From Abyssalbus ytuae (lineage in GTDB: Bacteria; Bacteroidota; Bacteroidia; Flavobacteriales; Flavobacteriaceae): a DNA stretch of 64,000 bases. The translations under genes and the position numbers were made by a program. Where the stretch lies: assembly GCF_022807975.1 (NCBI RefSeq), contig NZ_CP094358.1, forward strand, positions 434,001-498,000, given 5' to 3'. The notes under the pieces were generated by a model, which worked only from the letters and a program-made list of their open reading frames with translations, ran no database searches and was not told the DNA's origin. This document shows positions 26,472 to 35,307 of the stretch, one piece after another. How positions within the stretch are numbered: position 1 is the first letter of the stretch; each line of letters begins with the position of its first letter.

Positions 26472-26824
26472 AAACTTTTGTTTGCAACCCGTCCGGAGAG
26501 CAAAATGGGCAATAAACTTTTGTTTGCAGCCCATCCGGAAAGCAAAATGGGCAATAAACTTTTGTTTGCAGCCCATCCGGAAAGCAAAATGGGCAATAAA
26601 CTTTTGTTTGCAGCCCATCCGGAAAGCAAAATGGGCAATAAACTTTTGTTTGCAGCCCATCCGGAAAGCAAAATGGGCAATAAACTTTTGTTTGCAGCCC
26701 GTCCGGAAAACAAAATGGGCAATAAACTTTTGTTTGCAGCCCGTCCGGAAAGCAAAATGGGCAATAACCTTTTATTTGCAGCCCATCCGGAGAGCAAAAT
26801 GGGCAATAAACTTTTGTTTGCAGC
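26472..26824. repeat. Tandem 42-bp repeat array, 8.4 copies
   Basis: The unit (period 42, starting AAACTTTTGTTT) occurs eight full times plus 17 nt of a ninth. Each unit has two small dyads: GCCCAT...ATGGGC (12 nt apart) and AAAC-TTTT-GTTT. Because 42 is a multiple of three, frames without a stop run through the whole array, giving apparent ORFs on both strands that should not be taken as genes. It lies between the convergent ends of the PLP enzyme and the SusD gene. Repeat homogeneity suggests recent expansion. Confidence 0.95.
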
Positions 26825-26825
26825 T

Positions 26826-26930
26826 TGCTGCGCAATCCCGGTAGCTACCGGAACCTGACTATGTACTATATATTTTTGTTATTTTCCCCGGAAGTCGGGA
26901 GACTTTGAGGAGTTTGTGAACAAAATGAGC
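26826..26930. repeat. Right copy of ~105-bp direct repeat
   Basis: A second copy of the 26363-26468 sequence. Here the core is the perfect 14-bp palindrome CCGGTAGCTACCGG. Differences from the left copy are single bases plus one missing T, so the duplication is old enough to have diverged slightly. The stretch 26930-27020 beyond it holds a further relative of the repeat family: ATGGGCTTCGGGGATTTCCC, then a GCCATCCGG half unit. Confidence 0.85.
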
Positions 26931-27021
26931 TTCTAAAGTTTCTAGAAAGCCATTTAAACAATAAAATGGGCTTCGGGGATTTCCCGTAAGCCATCCGGAA
27001 AAAATATATTCCTTCTATACA

Positions 27022-27050
27022 TAAAAAAAGACTGATATAAAATCAGTCTC
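27022..27050 (-). terminator. Rho-independent terminator after susCD
   Basis: A 7-bp stem (GACTGAT 27030-27036 with ATCAGTC 27042-27048) and 5-nt loop. On the minus strand it is followed by a run of seven T. It lies about 30 nt beyond the stop of the SusD gene. Confidence 0.8.
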
Positions 27051-27079
27051 TTACTATTAAATTGATAAAATTCCGGAGA

Positions 27080-28567
27080 TTATTCGTCCCACCATACAGG
27101 AACAATTACTTCTTCCATAATTTCAGCAATATTGGGGTTAGCCAACTCTTCGGAAGAGGGGTATTTAGCCCTTCGCACCCAATTACCATTGTTCTCAGGA
27201 TTAGGAGCCGCAGGCATTTCGAGTCCTTTAAAAACTTCAGAAGAAAAATCATATCGCCTTAAATCTGTAAAACCTTCAGGGTTTAAAAATAAAACTATAT
27301 ATTTTTCCTTCATCAGGTGTTCTAATTTAAATCCTGCTTCTCCTACATCTACCGCTGAATCTGTTAAATATAAAGAAGCTGGAGTAGCTTCAACCCCGAG
27401 TTTTTCCATATTCGCACTAATGGCAGAAAGGTAACTTTCATATGCAGCACTATTTGTACCAACAGATGTACTGTTACCTCCGTTCAGCAAAAACTCTGCT
27501 TCAGCTTTTATTAACAACGCCTCGGCATAGGAAATGATAACTACCGGCGATGTTTCACCTGTATAAAAATTATCGGGGCCCAGGTCTGTATTGGCAGACG
27601 TGTCATTAACGGTAAGCCCCCCTGTTCCATTAACGGCACCTTCATAAGTTTCTTCCTCCCCATTATCAACATATACAGGTAAACGTGGATCAATTTCCAG
27701 GTTGGTATAACCATATTGAGTTCCATTCATTAAAGAGACTAACTGATCAGATACCAAAAGTGAAAAATTACCGCTTAATCGTGCCTGCACAATATTAGCA
27801 AACCACGGATTTTTAACTCTTATTGAATAATCAATTTGAAAATCATCCGAATTATCAGAAAAACCATTTTCAAGGTAAGTTAAGGCATTATTAGCCGCGG
27901 TTACCGGATCTTTTTTTGTTAAATGAATGGCATATCTTGCCTTTAAGGTATAGGCTGCTTTTATCCATTTACTTATATCCCCGCCATATACCACATCTTC
28001 GGCTCCGGGAATGAGATCCCCGTTATCTTCTTTTGATAAATCTTCTATTCCTTCATCCAACAAATCCTGGATTTCATTATAAATAAACTCCTGACTGTCA
28101 ATCTCCGGACTTAGATTATCTTCAGCTAAAAAAGCTCCGGTATATGGAATATCCCCCCAAGCATCTGTTGCCAACCCCAGGTTAAGGGCCAGTAAAATTT
28201 TTCCTATCCCTTCATAATGATAGGAATTACTCTCGTTTGCTTTCTCTATAAATGGTATTAAGTTAGCTCCCGAATACAAATAAAAATAATTCCATGAGGT
28301 AGATAAAGTGGTTTCATATTGATTATCGGTGTTCTCACCATCATTATATGAAGCCAGGTGCTGTGAATATACCCCAAATGTTGAAGCAGTATTATATTGA
28401 GCATTCAATGTATAATTTATAATAGGTTCTAATAAATCTTTCAATGCTAAATTTTCAAAATCGGCTCCATCGGAAGGCGTATTCACATCAAAATAATCAT
28501 CACTACACGACGCGATAAATATTGATATAGAAACTATTAGCAATTTTATATTGTTATTTATTTTCAT
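27080..28567 (-). CDS. SusD/RagB-like outer-membrane lipoprotein
   Basis: About 495 residues from the ATG at 28567 (MKINNNIKLLIVSISIFIASC; lipobox Cys about residue 21). It is the surface lipoprotein that caps the SusC transporter and binds the substrate. The SusD-type helical (TPR-like) core is visible (LALNLGLATDAWGDIPYTGAF, IKAAYTLKARYAIHLTK and ALLIKAEAEFLL). It follows susC by 10 nt. The substrate cannot be told: no glycosidase, sulfatase or peptidase is in the same unit, and the nearest hydrolase (M2 peptidase) is divergent. A peptide or glycan role remains open. Confidence 0.88.
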   Translation of the reverse strand: MKINNNIKLLIVSISIFIASCSDDYFDVNTPSDGADFENLALKDLLEPIINYTLNAQYNTASTFGVYSQHLASYNDGENTDNQYETTLSTSWNYFYLYSGANLIPFIEKANESNSYHYEGIGKILLALNLGLATDAWGDIPYTGAFLAEDNLSPEIDSQEFIYNEIQDLLDEGIEDLSKEDNGDLIPGAEDVVYGGDISKWIKAAYTLKARYAIHLTKKDPVTAANNALTYLENGFSDNSDDFQIDYSIRVKNPWFANIVQARLSGNFSLLVSDQLVSLMNGTQYGYTNLEIDPRLPVYVDNGEEETYEGAVNGTGGLTVNDTSANTDLGPDNFYTGETSPVVIISYAEALLIKAEAEFLLNGGNSTSVGTNSAAYESYLSAISANMEKLGVEATPASLYLTDSAVDVGEAGFKLEHLMKEKYIVLFLNPEGFTDLRRYDFSSEVFKGLEMPAAPNPENNGNWVRRAKYPSSEELANPNIAEIMEEVIVPVWWDE

Positions 28568-28577
28568 AATCAAAATT

Positions 28578-31500
28578 TTAAAATCCAACTTTAAGGGTAA
28601 AATTATAAGTTTGAGCTAACGGAATATTCAAACCTGTAAAACCGTAAGTATTACTCCCGGCACTGTATTGGTTGCCTTCGGGATCAAAACCATCAAAGGG
28701 TGTCCATAAAATAATATTTCCGGCCCCTACTGAAAGCGATACCGTATCTAAGTTTAAAGGCTCTATAACCGTTCCCGGCAAGTTATAAGTTAAAGAAATA
28801 TTCCTGAGTTTTAACCATGAAGCATCCTGTACTAATATTTCTGAAGCCCGGTTGTAGGCAAATGAATCCCTGAAATAGTTTTGGTCTATCAAAGTTTCAA
28901 TGGTATTGGTCGTATACCCCCCGTTTCCATCGTCCATAACACCATCTAACACCACCGTTTCATTTCTTTGATCGGCTGTGATTTGTAAAATCCCGTTTCT
29001 TATACTGTTTCTTTGTCCGGCATCATATAAGTCGCCTCCTTTTTTGTACTCCAATAAAAAACTAAGAGATAAATTTTTATAGCTAAAGGTATTTTGAAAA
29101 GTTCCCGTCCAGTCCGGAAATGCATTCCCTACTTTTTTACGCTCATCTACTTCTATTTCGGGCCTTCCGTTTGCCCCTATATACCTTTGCCCGTTTTCAT
29201 ATCTCCAGGTATAGCCATATAGCGTTCCGGGAGAGTCTCCTACATTTACCTGTGCCACTACCCCTGCAAAACCTGAATCGGCAAAAACTATTGAAGAAAT
29301 ATCCTCAGGAAGCGAAAGTACTTCTCCTTCATTGGTAAACCAGTTTACGGTGGCTGTCCAGTTAATTTTTTCATTATGTAATATATCGGCACTTAGTAAA
29401 ACTTCATGGCCTATATTTTCTACTTTTCCTGCATTGGTCCATAAACGTGATATTCCTGATGAGGGAGCTACATTTAATGGAAATATTTGTTTTTCACTGG
29501 TATTCCGGTAATAGGTATAATCTATTCTGAATTTATTGTCTAAAAATCTTAAATCTGTCCCTATTTCAAACGTTCGGGTAATTTCAGGTTCCAAATCTAA
29601 AATACCTGCGGTTTCAGATATATAAAATCCATTGTAATCTGACGGATAATAAAATCTGCCAACAACACCAATGGGAGGAATCTTCCCTACTTCAGCCCAT
29701 GAAGCCCTTATTTTTCCGAAAGAGAAAATTTTCTGCTCTTCATCAATTAAATCATTAAATAAAAAAGAAGCACTGGCAGATGGATAAAAGAACGAACGAT
29801 TGTCTTTAGGTAATGTGGATGCCCAATCATTCCTCCCCGTTAAGGTAAAGAAAACCCGGTTTGCATATTCCAGCCTTAAATCACCAAACAGCCCTACTAT
29901 TCTTCTCTTTTGATTATAACTACGTTGAAAAATTTCCCTGGTATTTCCTAAATTATTCAATCCTGCTGCCCTTAATCCTTCACCTCTTACATAAGCATAA
30001 TCTTTATCATTCATATCTATTTGATTTCCAACTAACAGGGTTGCTCTGAATTTATCAGTAATATCTTTAGTGGCTGTAGCTATAAAATTGGAGTTAAATG
30101 CATTAAACTTAATATGCTCTTCTACTATAAATCCTCCAACATCGTCTCCAACGTCCAAATCGTCAGGAACATATCTCCTTCTGTTATCCGCATAGGTATC
30201 AATACTTGCAATGTATGAGAGGTTTAACCAATCATTCACATCCCAGTTTAATTTACCTGATGCTATCCATCGGTCAACATCATCTTTTAAATTACTGGTT
30301 TCTGCAAAATATCGCGGGTTATCAATTATTCCTGCTGCGTAATTTTTTTGGGAACCATCCGGTAATAAATAATCATTAATATCTACGGAAGGAGACCAAT
30401 AAGACAAAGAACTCATTATAGATTTATCTCCACTATTGGCCCTGGATCCCCCGGACTTGGTATATCCTATACTGCCTTCAAAGTCTAATGACTTACTTAA
30501 TTCAATATTATTTTTTAGCCTTACCGTGGTTCTGGAATAATCTGTATTAGGAACTATTCCTGATTCATCAACATGGCCAATAGAGGCAAAATACCGTATA
30601 CTTTCGCTTCCTCCGTTTACACTAAAATTATTTTCTAAAACCAATCCGGTTCGAAAAAAATCATCATAGGTATTATGGAAAAAAAAGTTATTATCGGGGT
30701 CATCTTCATAAGTAGGGCCCCATGTATAAAATGTAGTTCCATTATGGTCATATCCATCAGCTGAGTCCGGATTCATACTTAGCCGTGCTTCTCCGCTATA
30801 ACCTTCCCTGTATTTTGATTGTAATTCAGGAGTTTTCTCCACACTTTTCATTGATAAACCAGAGACAAAGGAAAATTGCGGTTTGCCTATTTTTCCTCTC
30901 TTGGTGGTTATTATAATAGCTCCGTTTGCTCCTCTTAATCCATACAAAGCCGAGGCTGATGCTCCTTTTAACACACTCACACTGGCAATATCTTCAGGAT
31001 TAATATCCATTCCCCGGTTGGAAAATGAAAATTGTTCAGCACTATTGGTAGAGTTAGAACCTGTTGATGGATTTACTTCTCCTGAGATGGTTTCATTATT
31101 TACAGGCAACCCATCAACTATAATAAGCGGTTGATTATCGTTACCCGCATAAAGAGAATTTACTCCTCTCAATAAAATATCAGTACCTCCTCCAGCGGTT
31201 CCACTGGTAGTACTTATAGATAAACCGGCTACATTTCCTTGTAATGCTTCAAAAATGTTGGTGGAATTAGATTTTTCAATAGTTTCGGAATCTATTTGCT
31301 GCAAAGAATATCCAACCGTTTTTATATCTTTCTCTATACCAAAAGCAGTTACCACTACTTCATCAAGTGTAGTAGTATCTTCTTCTAAAACCACATTAAT
31401 AGTGGTGTCTGAGCCTACAGTGACTCTTTGGGTCTTCAAGCCAATAAAAGAAAAAATAAGAATATCTCCCTGAATGGCATTAATGGTAAATTTACCATCA

Positions 31501-31652
31501 AAATCGGTAACAGTACCTTTTCCTTTACCTTCAACTAAAACAGAAACGCCGGCCAGAGGTACTCCGGAATTATCTGTCACTAAACCACTTACATTTTGGG
31601 CAAATGATATGCAATAAAGATGAAGAAAAAATAATAAAAATTTGACTTTCAT
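28578..31652 (-). CDS. SusC/RagA-type TonB-dependent receptor
   Basis: A 1024-residue outer-membrane transporter with signal peptide (MKVKFLLFFLHLYCISFAQ), a carboxypeptidase-like N-terminal extension (about residues 20-105, ending near the TonB-box-like TTTLDEVVVTAFG), the plug (TSVLKGASASALYGLRGANGAIIITTKRG region at about 225-250) and a beta-barrel to the C-terminal aromatic residue (NFTLKVGF). It takes up an unknown substrate powered by TonB. The first gene of the susCD pair. Confidence 0.93.
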   Translation of the reverse strand: MKVKFLLFFLHLYCISFAQNVSGLVTDNSGVPLAGVSVLVEGKGKGTVTDFDGKFTINAIQGDILIFSFIGLKTQRVTVGSDTTINVVLEEDTTTLDEVVVTAFGIEKDIKTVGYSLQQIDSETIEKSNSTNIFEALQGNVAGLSISTTSGTAGGGTDILLRGVNSLYAGNDNQPLIIVDGLPVNNETISGEVNPSTGSNSTNSAEQFSFSNRGMDINPEDIASVSVLKGASASALYGLRGANGAIIITTKRGKIGKPQFSFVSGLSMKSVEKTPELQSKYREGYSGEARLSMNPDSADGYDHNGTTFYTWGPTYEDDPDNNFFFHNTYDDFFRTGLVLENNFSVNGGSESIRYFASIGHVDESGIVPNTDYSRTTVRLKNNIELSKSLDFEGSIGYTKSGGSRANSGDKSIMSSLSYWSPSVDINDYLLPDGSQKNYAAGIIDNPRYFAETSNLKDDVDRWIASGKLNWDVNDWLNLSYIASIDTYADNRRRYVPDDLDVGDDVGGFIVEEHIKFNAFNSNFIATATKDITDKFRATLLVGNQIDMNDKDYAYVRGEGLRAAGLNNLGNTREIFQRSYNQKRRIVGLFGDLRLEYANRVFFTLTGRNDWASTLPKDNRSFFYPSASASFLFNDLIDEEQKIFSFGKIRASWAEVGKIPPIGVVGRFYYPSDYNGFYISETAGILDLEPEITRTFEIGTDLRFLDNKFRIDYTYYRNTSEKQIFPLNVAPSSGISRLWTNAGKVENIGHEVLLSADILHNEKINWTATVNWFTNEGEVLSLPEDISSIVFADSGFAGVVAQVNVGDSPGTLYGYTWRYENGQRYIGANGRPEIEVDERKKVGNAFPDWTGTFQNTFSYKNLSLSFLLEYKKGGDLYDAGQRNSIRNGILQITADQRNETVVLDGVMDDGNGGYTTNTIETLIDQNYFRDSFAYNRASEILVQDASWLKLRNISLTYNLPGTVIEPLNLDTVSLSVGAGNIILWTPFDGFDPEGNQYSAGSNTYGFTGLNIPLAQTYNFTLKVGF

Positions 31653-31836
31653 TTAATAATATTTTAATATGCACTGTCTTAAAAATACAATTTTAAATTT
31701 ATCCCTAAATAAATTATTGATTTTTAGCACTTTAATATTTTTTGATTAACTTTTTTAAAAATTTAAAATTTATAGGATAAAATAATTAAGAAATTAGTAT
31801 ATCAAATTTATTAATGACACAAAGCATTCTTAACAT

Positions 31837-31853
31837 TTCTTCATAGTGAAGAA
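31837..31853. other. Short perfect hairpin upstream of M2 peptidase
   Basis: A 7-bp stem (TTCTTCA / TGAAGAA) with a 3-nt loop (TAG), about 65 nt before the peptidase start, in the region shared with the divergent susC promoter. It could be an operator or a leader fold; nothing else supports either. Confidence 0.4.
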
Positions 31854-31919
31854 GGAAAATATTGAAGTAATGAAATCTTAAATACTAACCTTATCAGATT
31901 ATCAATTAAAAATATTATA

Positions 31920-33731
31920 ATGAAAAAAAGAACATTTTTATTAGCCCTCTCTGTTTTAGTATTATCATGCAAAAGTGAAAAGAAACAAAATGATAATTTT
32001 ATTACACAGGAAGTTCAGGATTTTTTAGATGAATATACCAAAGATTATTTAACCTTGAGAAATGCTTCTGCTGAAGCAGAATGGGAAGCTAACACCAAAA
32101 TTGTAGAAGGGGATACTACTAACGCATACAGGGTACAGGTAGCAAATGAGGCTATCGCTAAATTTACAGGAAGTACAGAGGTCATAGAAAAAACTAAAAA
32201 GTATCTTGAAAAATCCAATGAACTGGATACGGTACAACTCCGGCAACTTAATACCATATTGTATGAAGCCGGTAATAACCCTCAAATCGTATCGGATATT
32301 GTAAAAGAAAGAATAGCTGCCGAAACCCTGCAAAACGAAAAATTATTTGGTTTTGATTTTAAGGTGAATGAAAACTCAATAACTACTGGCGATATTGATA
32401 AAGTATTAAGGGAATCATCCAACGAAAAAGAAAGACTGCAACATTGGGAAGCTTCCAAAGAAGTGGGCAAAGATCTGAAAGATGGCCTGGAAAACTTAAA
32501 AAACTTACGGAACAGAACTGTTCAGGCTTTAGGATACAATGACTATTTTTCGTATCAGATATCAGATTACGGAATGTCCAGGGAAGATATGCTTAAAGAC
32601 ATGGATAATTTGATAAAAGAAATCTGGCCTTTGTTTAGAGAATTACATACCTGGGCACGATATGAACTTGCAAAAAAATATAAAGCCGAAGTACCTGACT
32701 ATTTACCTGCACACTGGATTCCTAACCGTTGGGCACAGGACTGGAGTGCTCTGGTAACAGTTGAAGGTTTGGATATTGACGGCGCTTTAAAAAACAAAAC
32801 ACCCGAATGGATTATTAAAGAAGGGGAAAACTTTTATAAAAGCATAGGGTTTGATTCCCTGCCTGCCTCTTTTTATGAAAAATCAAGCCTCTACCCATTG
32901 CCAGCAGATGCCGGATACAAGAAAAATAACCATGCTTCGGCCTGGCACATGGACCTGGAACAAGATGTAAGATGTTTGATGAGTGTAGAACCAACTGCGG
33001 AATATTATGAAACTGTTCATCATGAATTAGGGCATATATATTATTATCTTTCTTATTCAAATGCCCAGGTTCCTCATCTGCTACGAGGAGGTGCCAACCG
33101 GGGTTATCATGAAGCTATTGGAAGTTTATTAGGTCTTGCGGCCATGCAAAAACCATTTCTTGCAGCTAAAGGCCTTGTTGATGAAAATGCCAAAATTGAC
33201 AAAATCCAAAATTTATTAAAAGAAGCTCTTAATTATGTGGTTTTCATCCCTTTTTCAGCAGGTACGATGACTCAGTTTGAAAATAGTTTATATGCTGAAA
33301 ATTTAACAAAAGACCAGTACAACCACAAATGGTGGGAATTAGTAAAAAAATACCAGGGTGTAGTTCCTCCTGCAGAAAGAGGTGAAGAATATTGTGATGC
33401 GGCTTCCAAAACCCATATCAATAATGATGCTGCACAGTATTATGATTATGCTATTTCCTATGTACTGTTATTTCAGTTTCACGATCATATAGCTAAAAAT
33501 ATTTTAAAGCAGAATCCACATGCAACTAACTATTACGGTAGTAAAGATGTGGGTAACTTTTTAAAAAGCATATTAAGTTCCGGGGCAAATAATGACTGGA
33601 GACAATTATTGCAGGAAAGTGTAGGCTCCGGAATGAGCGCAAAACCCATGCTGGAATATTTTTCTCCTTTAATGGAATACCTTAAAGAGGCAAATAAGGG
33701 TAGAGAGTATACCCTTCCGGAGACTATTTAA
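31920..33731 (+). CDS. M2 family zinc metallopeptidase (ACE-like), lipoprotein
   Basis: A 603-residue peptidase of the angiotensin-converting-enzyme family, which removes C-terminal dipeptides. A lipoprotein signal (LSVLVLSC, Cys17) suggests periplasmic anchoring. The zinc site is HELGH (His368, Glu369, His372) with the third ligand Glu in GYHEAIGS about 24 residues later; the segment HADSAWHMD-like region (NHASAWHMDLEQDVRCLM) and QFENSLYAENL also match the family. It is a single-gene unit ended by the 33741 terminator. Confidence 0.9.
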   Translation: MKKRTFLLALSVLVLSCKSEKKQNDNFITQEVQDFLDEYTKDYLTLRNASAEAEWEANTKIVEGDTTNAYRVQVANEAIAKFTGSTEVIEKTKKYLEKSNELDTVQLRQLNTILYEAGNNPQIVSDIVKERIAAETLQNEKLFGFDFKVNENSITTGDIDKVLRESSNEKERLQHWEASKEVGKDLKDGLENLKNLRNRTVQALGYNDYFSYQISDYGMSREDMLKDMDNLIKEIWPLFRELHTWARYELAKKYKAEVPDYLPAHWIPNRWAQDWSALVTVEGLDIDGALKNKTPEWIIKEGENFYKSIGFDSLPASFYEKSSLYPLPADAGYKKNNHASAWHMDLEQDVRCLMSVEPTAEYYETVHHELGHIYYYLSYSNAQVPHLLRGGANRGYHEAIGSLLGLAAMQKPFLAAKGLVDENAKIDKIQNLLKEALNYVVFIPFSAGTMTQFENSLYAENLTKDQYNHKWWELVKKYQGVVPPAERGEEYCDAASKTHINNDAAQYYDYAISYVLLFQFHDHIAKNILKQNPHATNYYGSKDVGNFLKSILSSGANNDWRQLLQESVGSGMSAKPMLEYFSPLMEYLKEANKGREYTLPETI

Positions 33732-33740
33732 GTTATTAAT

Positions 33741-33771
33741 AAAAAACCCGGTGCAATGTACCGGGTTTTTT
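33741..33771. terminator. Bidirectional terminator between M2 peptidase and trxB
   Basis: A perfect 12-bp stem (33741-33752 with 33760-33771; AAAAAACCCGGT / ACCGGGTTTTTT) and 7-nt loop, between the two convergent gene ends. T-runs on both strands allow bidirectional use. Confidence 0.92.
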
Positions 33772-33788
33772 ATTTCTTCAGCTATTAT

Positions 33789-34757
33789 TTAAGCTTCAAC
33801 TTCTTCTTTGCTTGCAACAGCCGCAAGATAACGTTCTGCATCTAAAGCAGCCATACAACCTGTTCCGGCAGCAGTAATTGCCTGCCTGTATTCTTTATCC
33901 TGAACATCACCACTGGCAAAAACACCGGGTTTATTTGTTTTGGTAGATTTTCCTTTAGTGATGATATAACCGGTTTCATCCATATCTAACCAGCCTTTAA
34001 AAATTTCGGTGTTGGGTTTATGTCCGATAGCTATAAACAATCCGGTGATAGCTATTTCTTCCTTTTCCCCTGTTTGATTATTTACCATCCTTAAACCTTC
34101 AACAACCTGGTCTCCCAATACTTCATCTACTTCAGTAAAATATTTAACTTCTAAATTAGGGGTAGTTTTTACCCGGTGTTGCATAGCTTTAGAGGCTCTC
34201 ATTTCACCTTTTCTAATCAACATGGTAACCTTGTTACATATATTGGCCAGATAAGTTGCTTCTTCGGCAGCGGTGTCCCCCCCTCCTACTATTGCCACAT
34301 CCTGACCTTTATAAAAGAAACCGTCACACACAGCACAGGCAGAGACTCCACCTCCTCTTAACTTTTGTTCGCTTGGTAATCCTAAATATTTAGCGGTAGC
34401 TCCTGTTGCTATAATAATTGTTTCTGCTTCCAGACGGGTAGAATTATCTATAGTAACGGTATGTATCCCTCCAATATCATTACTTAATTCTACCGATGTT
34501 ACCATGCCAATTCTTACTTCGGTACCAAAACGTTCAGCCTGTTGCTGTAATTGCACCATCATTGTTGGCCCGTCCACACCTTCCGGATAACCGGGAAAAT
34601 TATCTACTTCTGTTGTTGTCGTAAGTTGTCCGCCCGGTTCTAAACCTGTATATAGAACCGGTTTAAGATCTGCTCTGGATGCATATATGGCAGCGGTATA
34701 ACCTGCAGGCCCTGATCCTATTATCAAACATTTAATTCTTTCAATTTTATCAGACAT
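33789..34757 (-). CDS. trxB: Thioredoxin-disulfide reductase
   Basis: A 322-residue FAD/NADPH enzyme that reduces thioredoxin in the cytoplasm. It has an N-terminal FAD motif (LIIGSGPAGYTAAIYASRA), an NADPH fold (VAIVGGGDTAAEEATYL), the redox-active CAVC pair (C141, C144) followed by DGFFYKG, and the late FAD motif GVFASGDVQDKEYRQ. The length is normal. It is a single gene with a bidirectional terminator downstream. Confidence 0.95.
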   Translation of the reverse strand: MSDKIERIKCLIIGSGPAGYTAAIYASRADLKPVLYTGLEPGGQLTTTTEVDNFPGYPEGVDGPTMMVQLQQQAERFGTEVRIGMVTSVELSNDIGGIHTVTIDNSTRLEAETIIIATGATAKYLGLPSEQKLRGGGVSACAVCDGFFYKGQDVAIVGGGDTAAEEATYLANICNKVTMLIRKGEMRASKAMQHRVKTTPNLEVKYFTEVDEVLGDQVVEGLRMVNNQTGEKEEIAITGLFIAIGHKPNTEIFKGWLDMDETGYIITKGKSTKTNKPGVFASGDVQDKEYRQAITAAGTGCMAALDAERYLAAVASKEEVEA

Positions 34758-35007
34758 AATTTTTTTAATTCTAAATTACTAAAACAAAAGTAGGGTTTTG
34801 GGTATAAAACTTACATTAAAAGTTATCAAAATTTATTATTACATCATAACTCAGCGAGTATACATGAAAAGAGATATAATCTCTGATGTATTAAGTGCCC
34901 GTTGGAATAACTCCGGACGGGTACTGAAGAATGTGATATTTACAAATGTAAGTAGCCTGGATATGCCTTTAACATAAAAGGAAGGATTTCTATTCTATGT
35001 ACGTAGA

Positions 35008-35238
35008 TTGTTCTTCAATGTAGTAAGGTTGTCCTTCGATGTAGTAAGGTTGCTCTTCAATGTAGTAAGGTTATCCTTCGAAGTATTCAAATTGTCCTTC
35101 GAAGAGGTGAGGCTGACCTTCGATGTGTTGAGATTGAGCTTCGAAGTGATGAGGTTATCCTTCTATGTATTAAGAATGTCTTTCAATATGTTGGGGTTGT
35201 CCTTCTATGCATTAAGGTTGTCCTTCGAAGTACGTAAA
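35008..35238. repeat. Tandem 21-bp repeat array, eleven copies
   Basis: Eleven adjacent units of exactly 21 nt run from 35008 to 35238, consensus near TTGTCCTTCGATGTAGTAAGG, with the middle units most degenerate. Each junction has the small dyad AAGG-TTGT-CCTT. The plus strand is open through all units from a TTG and would give eleven amphipathic heptads (LSFDVVR-like), but the frame runs through the terminator of the porin gene. It lies downstream of the porin gene and upstream of trxB. The remainder of the 34758-35307 gap holds a hairpin near 34897-34922 (CCCGT...ACGGG). Confidence 0.92.
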
Positions 35239-35268
35239 AAAACCGCCTGCAATTTTTGAGGCGGCCGT
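35234..35268 (-). terminator. Rho-independent terminator of the porin gene
   Basis: The stem CCGCCT (35243-35248) with AGGCGG (35259-35264); on the minus strand it is followed by a run of seven T (35236-35242). It lies about 45 nt beyond the porin stop codon. Confidence 0.82.
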
Positions 35269-35307
35269 TTTAAACTAAAAATTAAATCATAATCGGTGTT
35301 AACTATT

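Noticed and set aside
26472-26824. CRISPR array
   Set aside because: The whole 42-bp unit is repeated, with no unique spacers between constant repeats, and no cas gene is in the window. The 45.8 kb relative differs in its second half, but within each locus the halves are the same.
26396-26858. Several overlapping 85-139 residue ORFs on both strands with 14-residue repeats
   Set aside because: They arise because the 42-bp repeat is a multiple of three and has no stop in those frames. Every frame looks alike, there is no proper start context and no signal or domain, so a protein is unlikely.
35008-35259. 83-residue heptad-repeat ORF on the plus strand
   Set aside because: It starts at a TTG, consists wholly of the 21-bp array, and ends inside the porin terminator. 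Kept only as a repeat and a finding, not as a gene.
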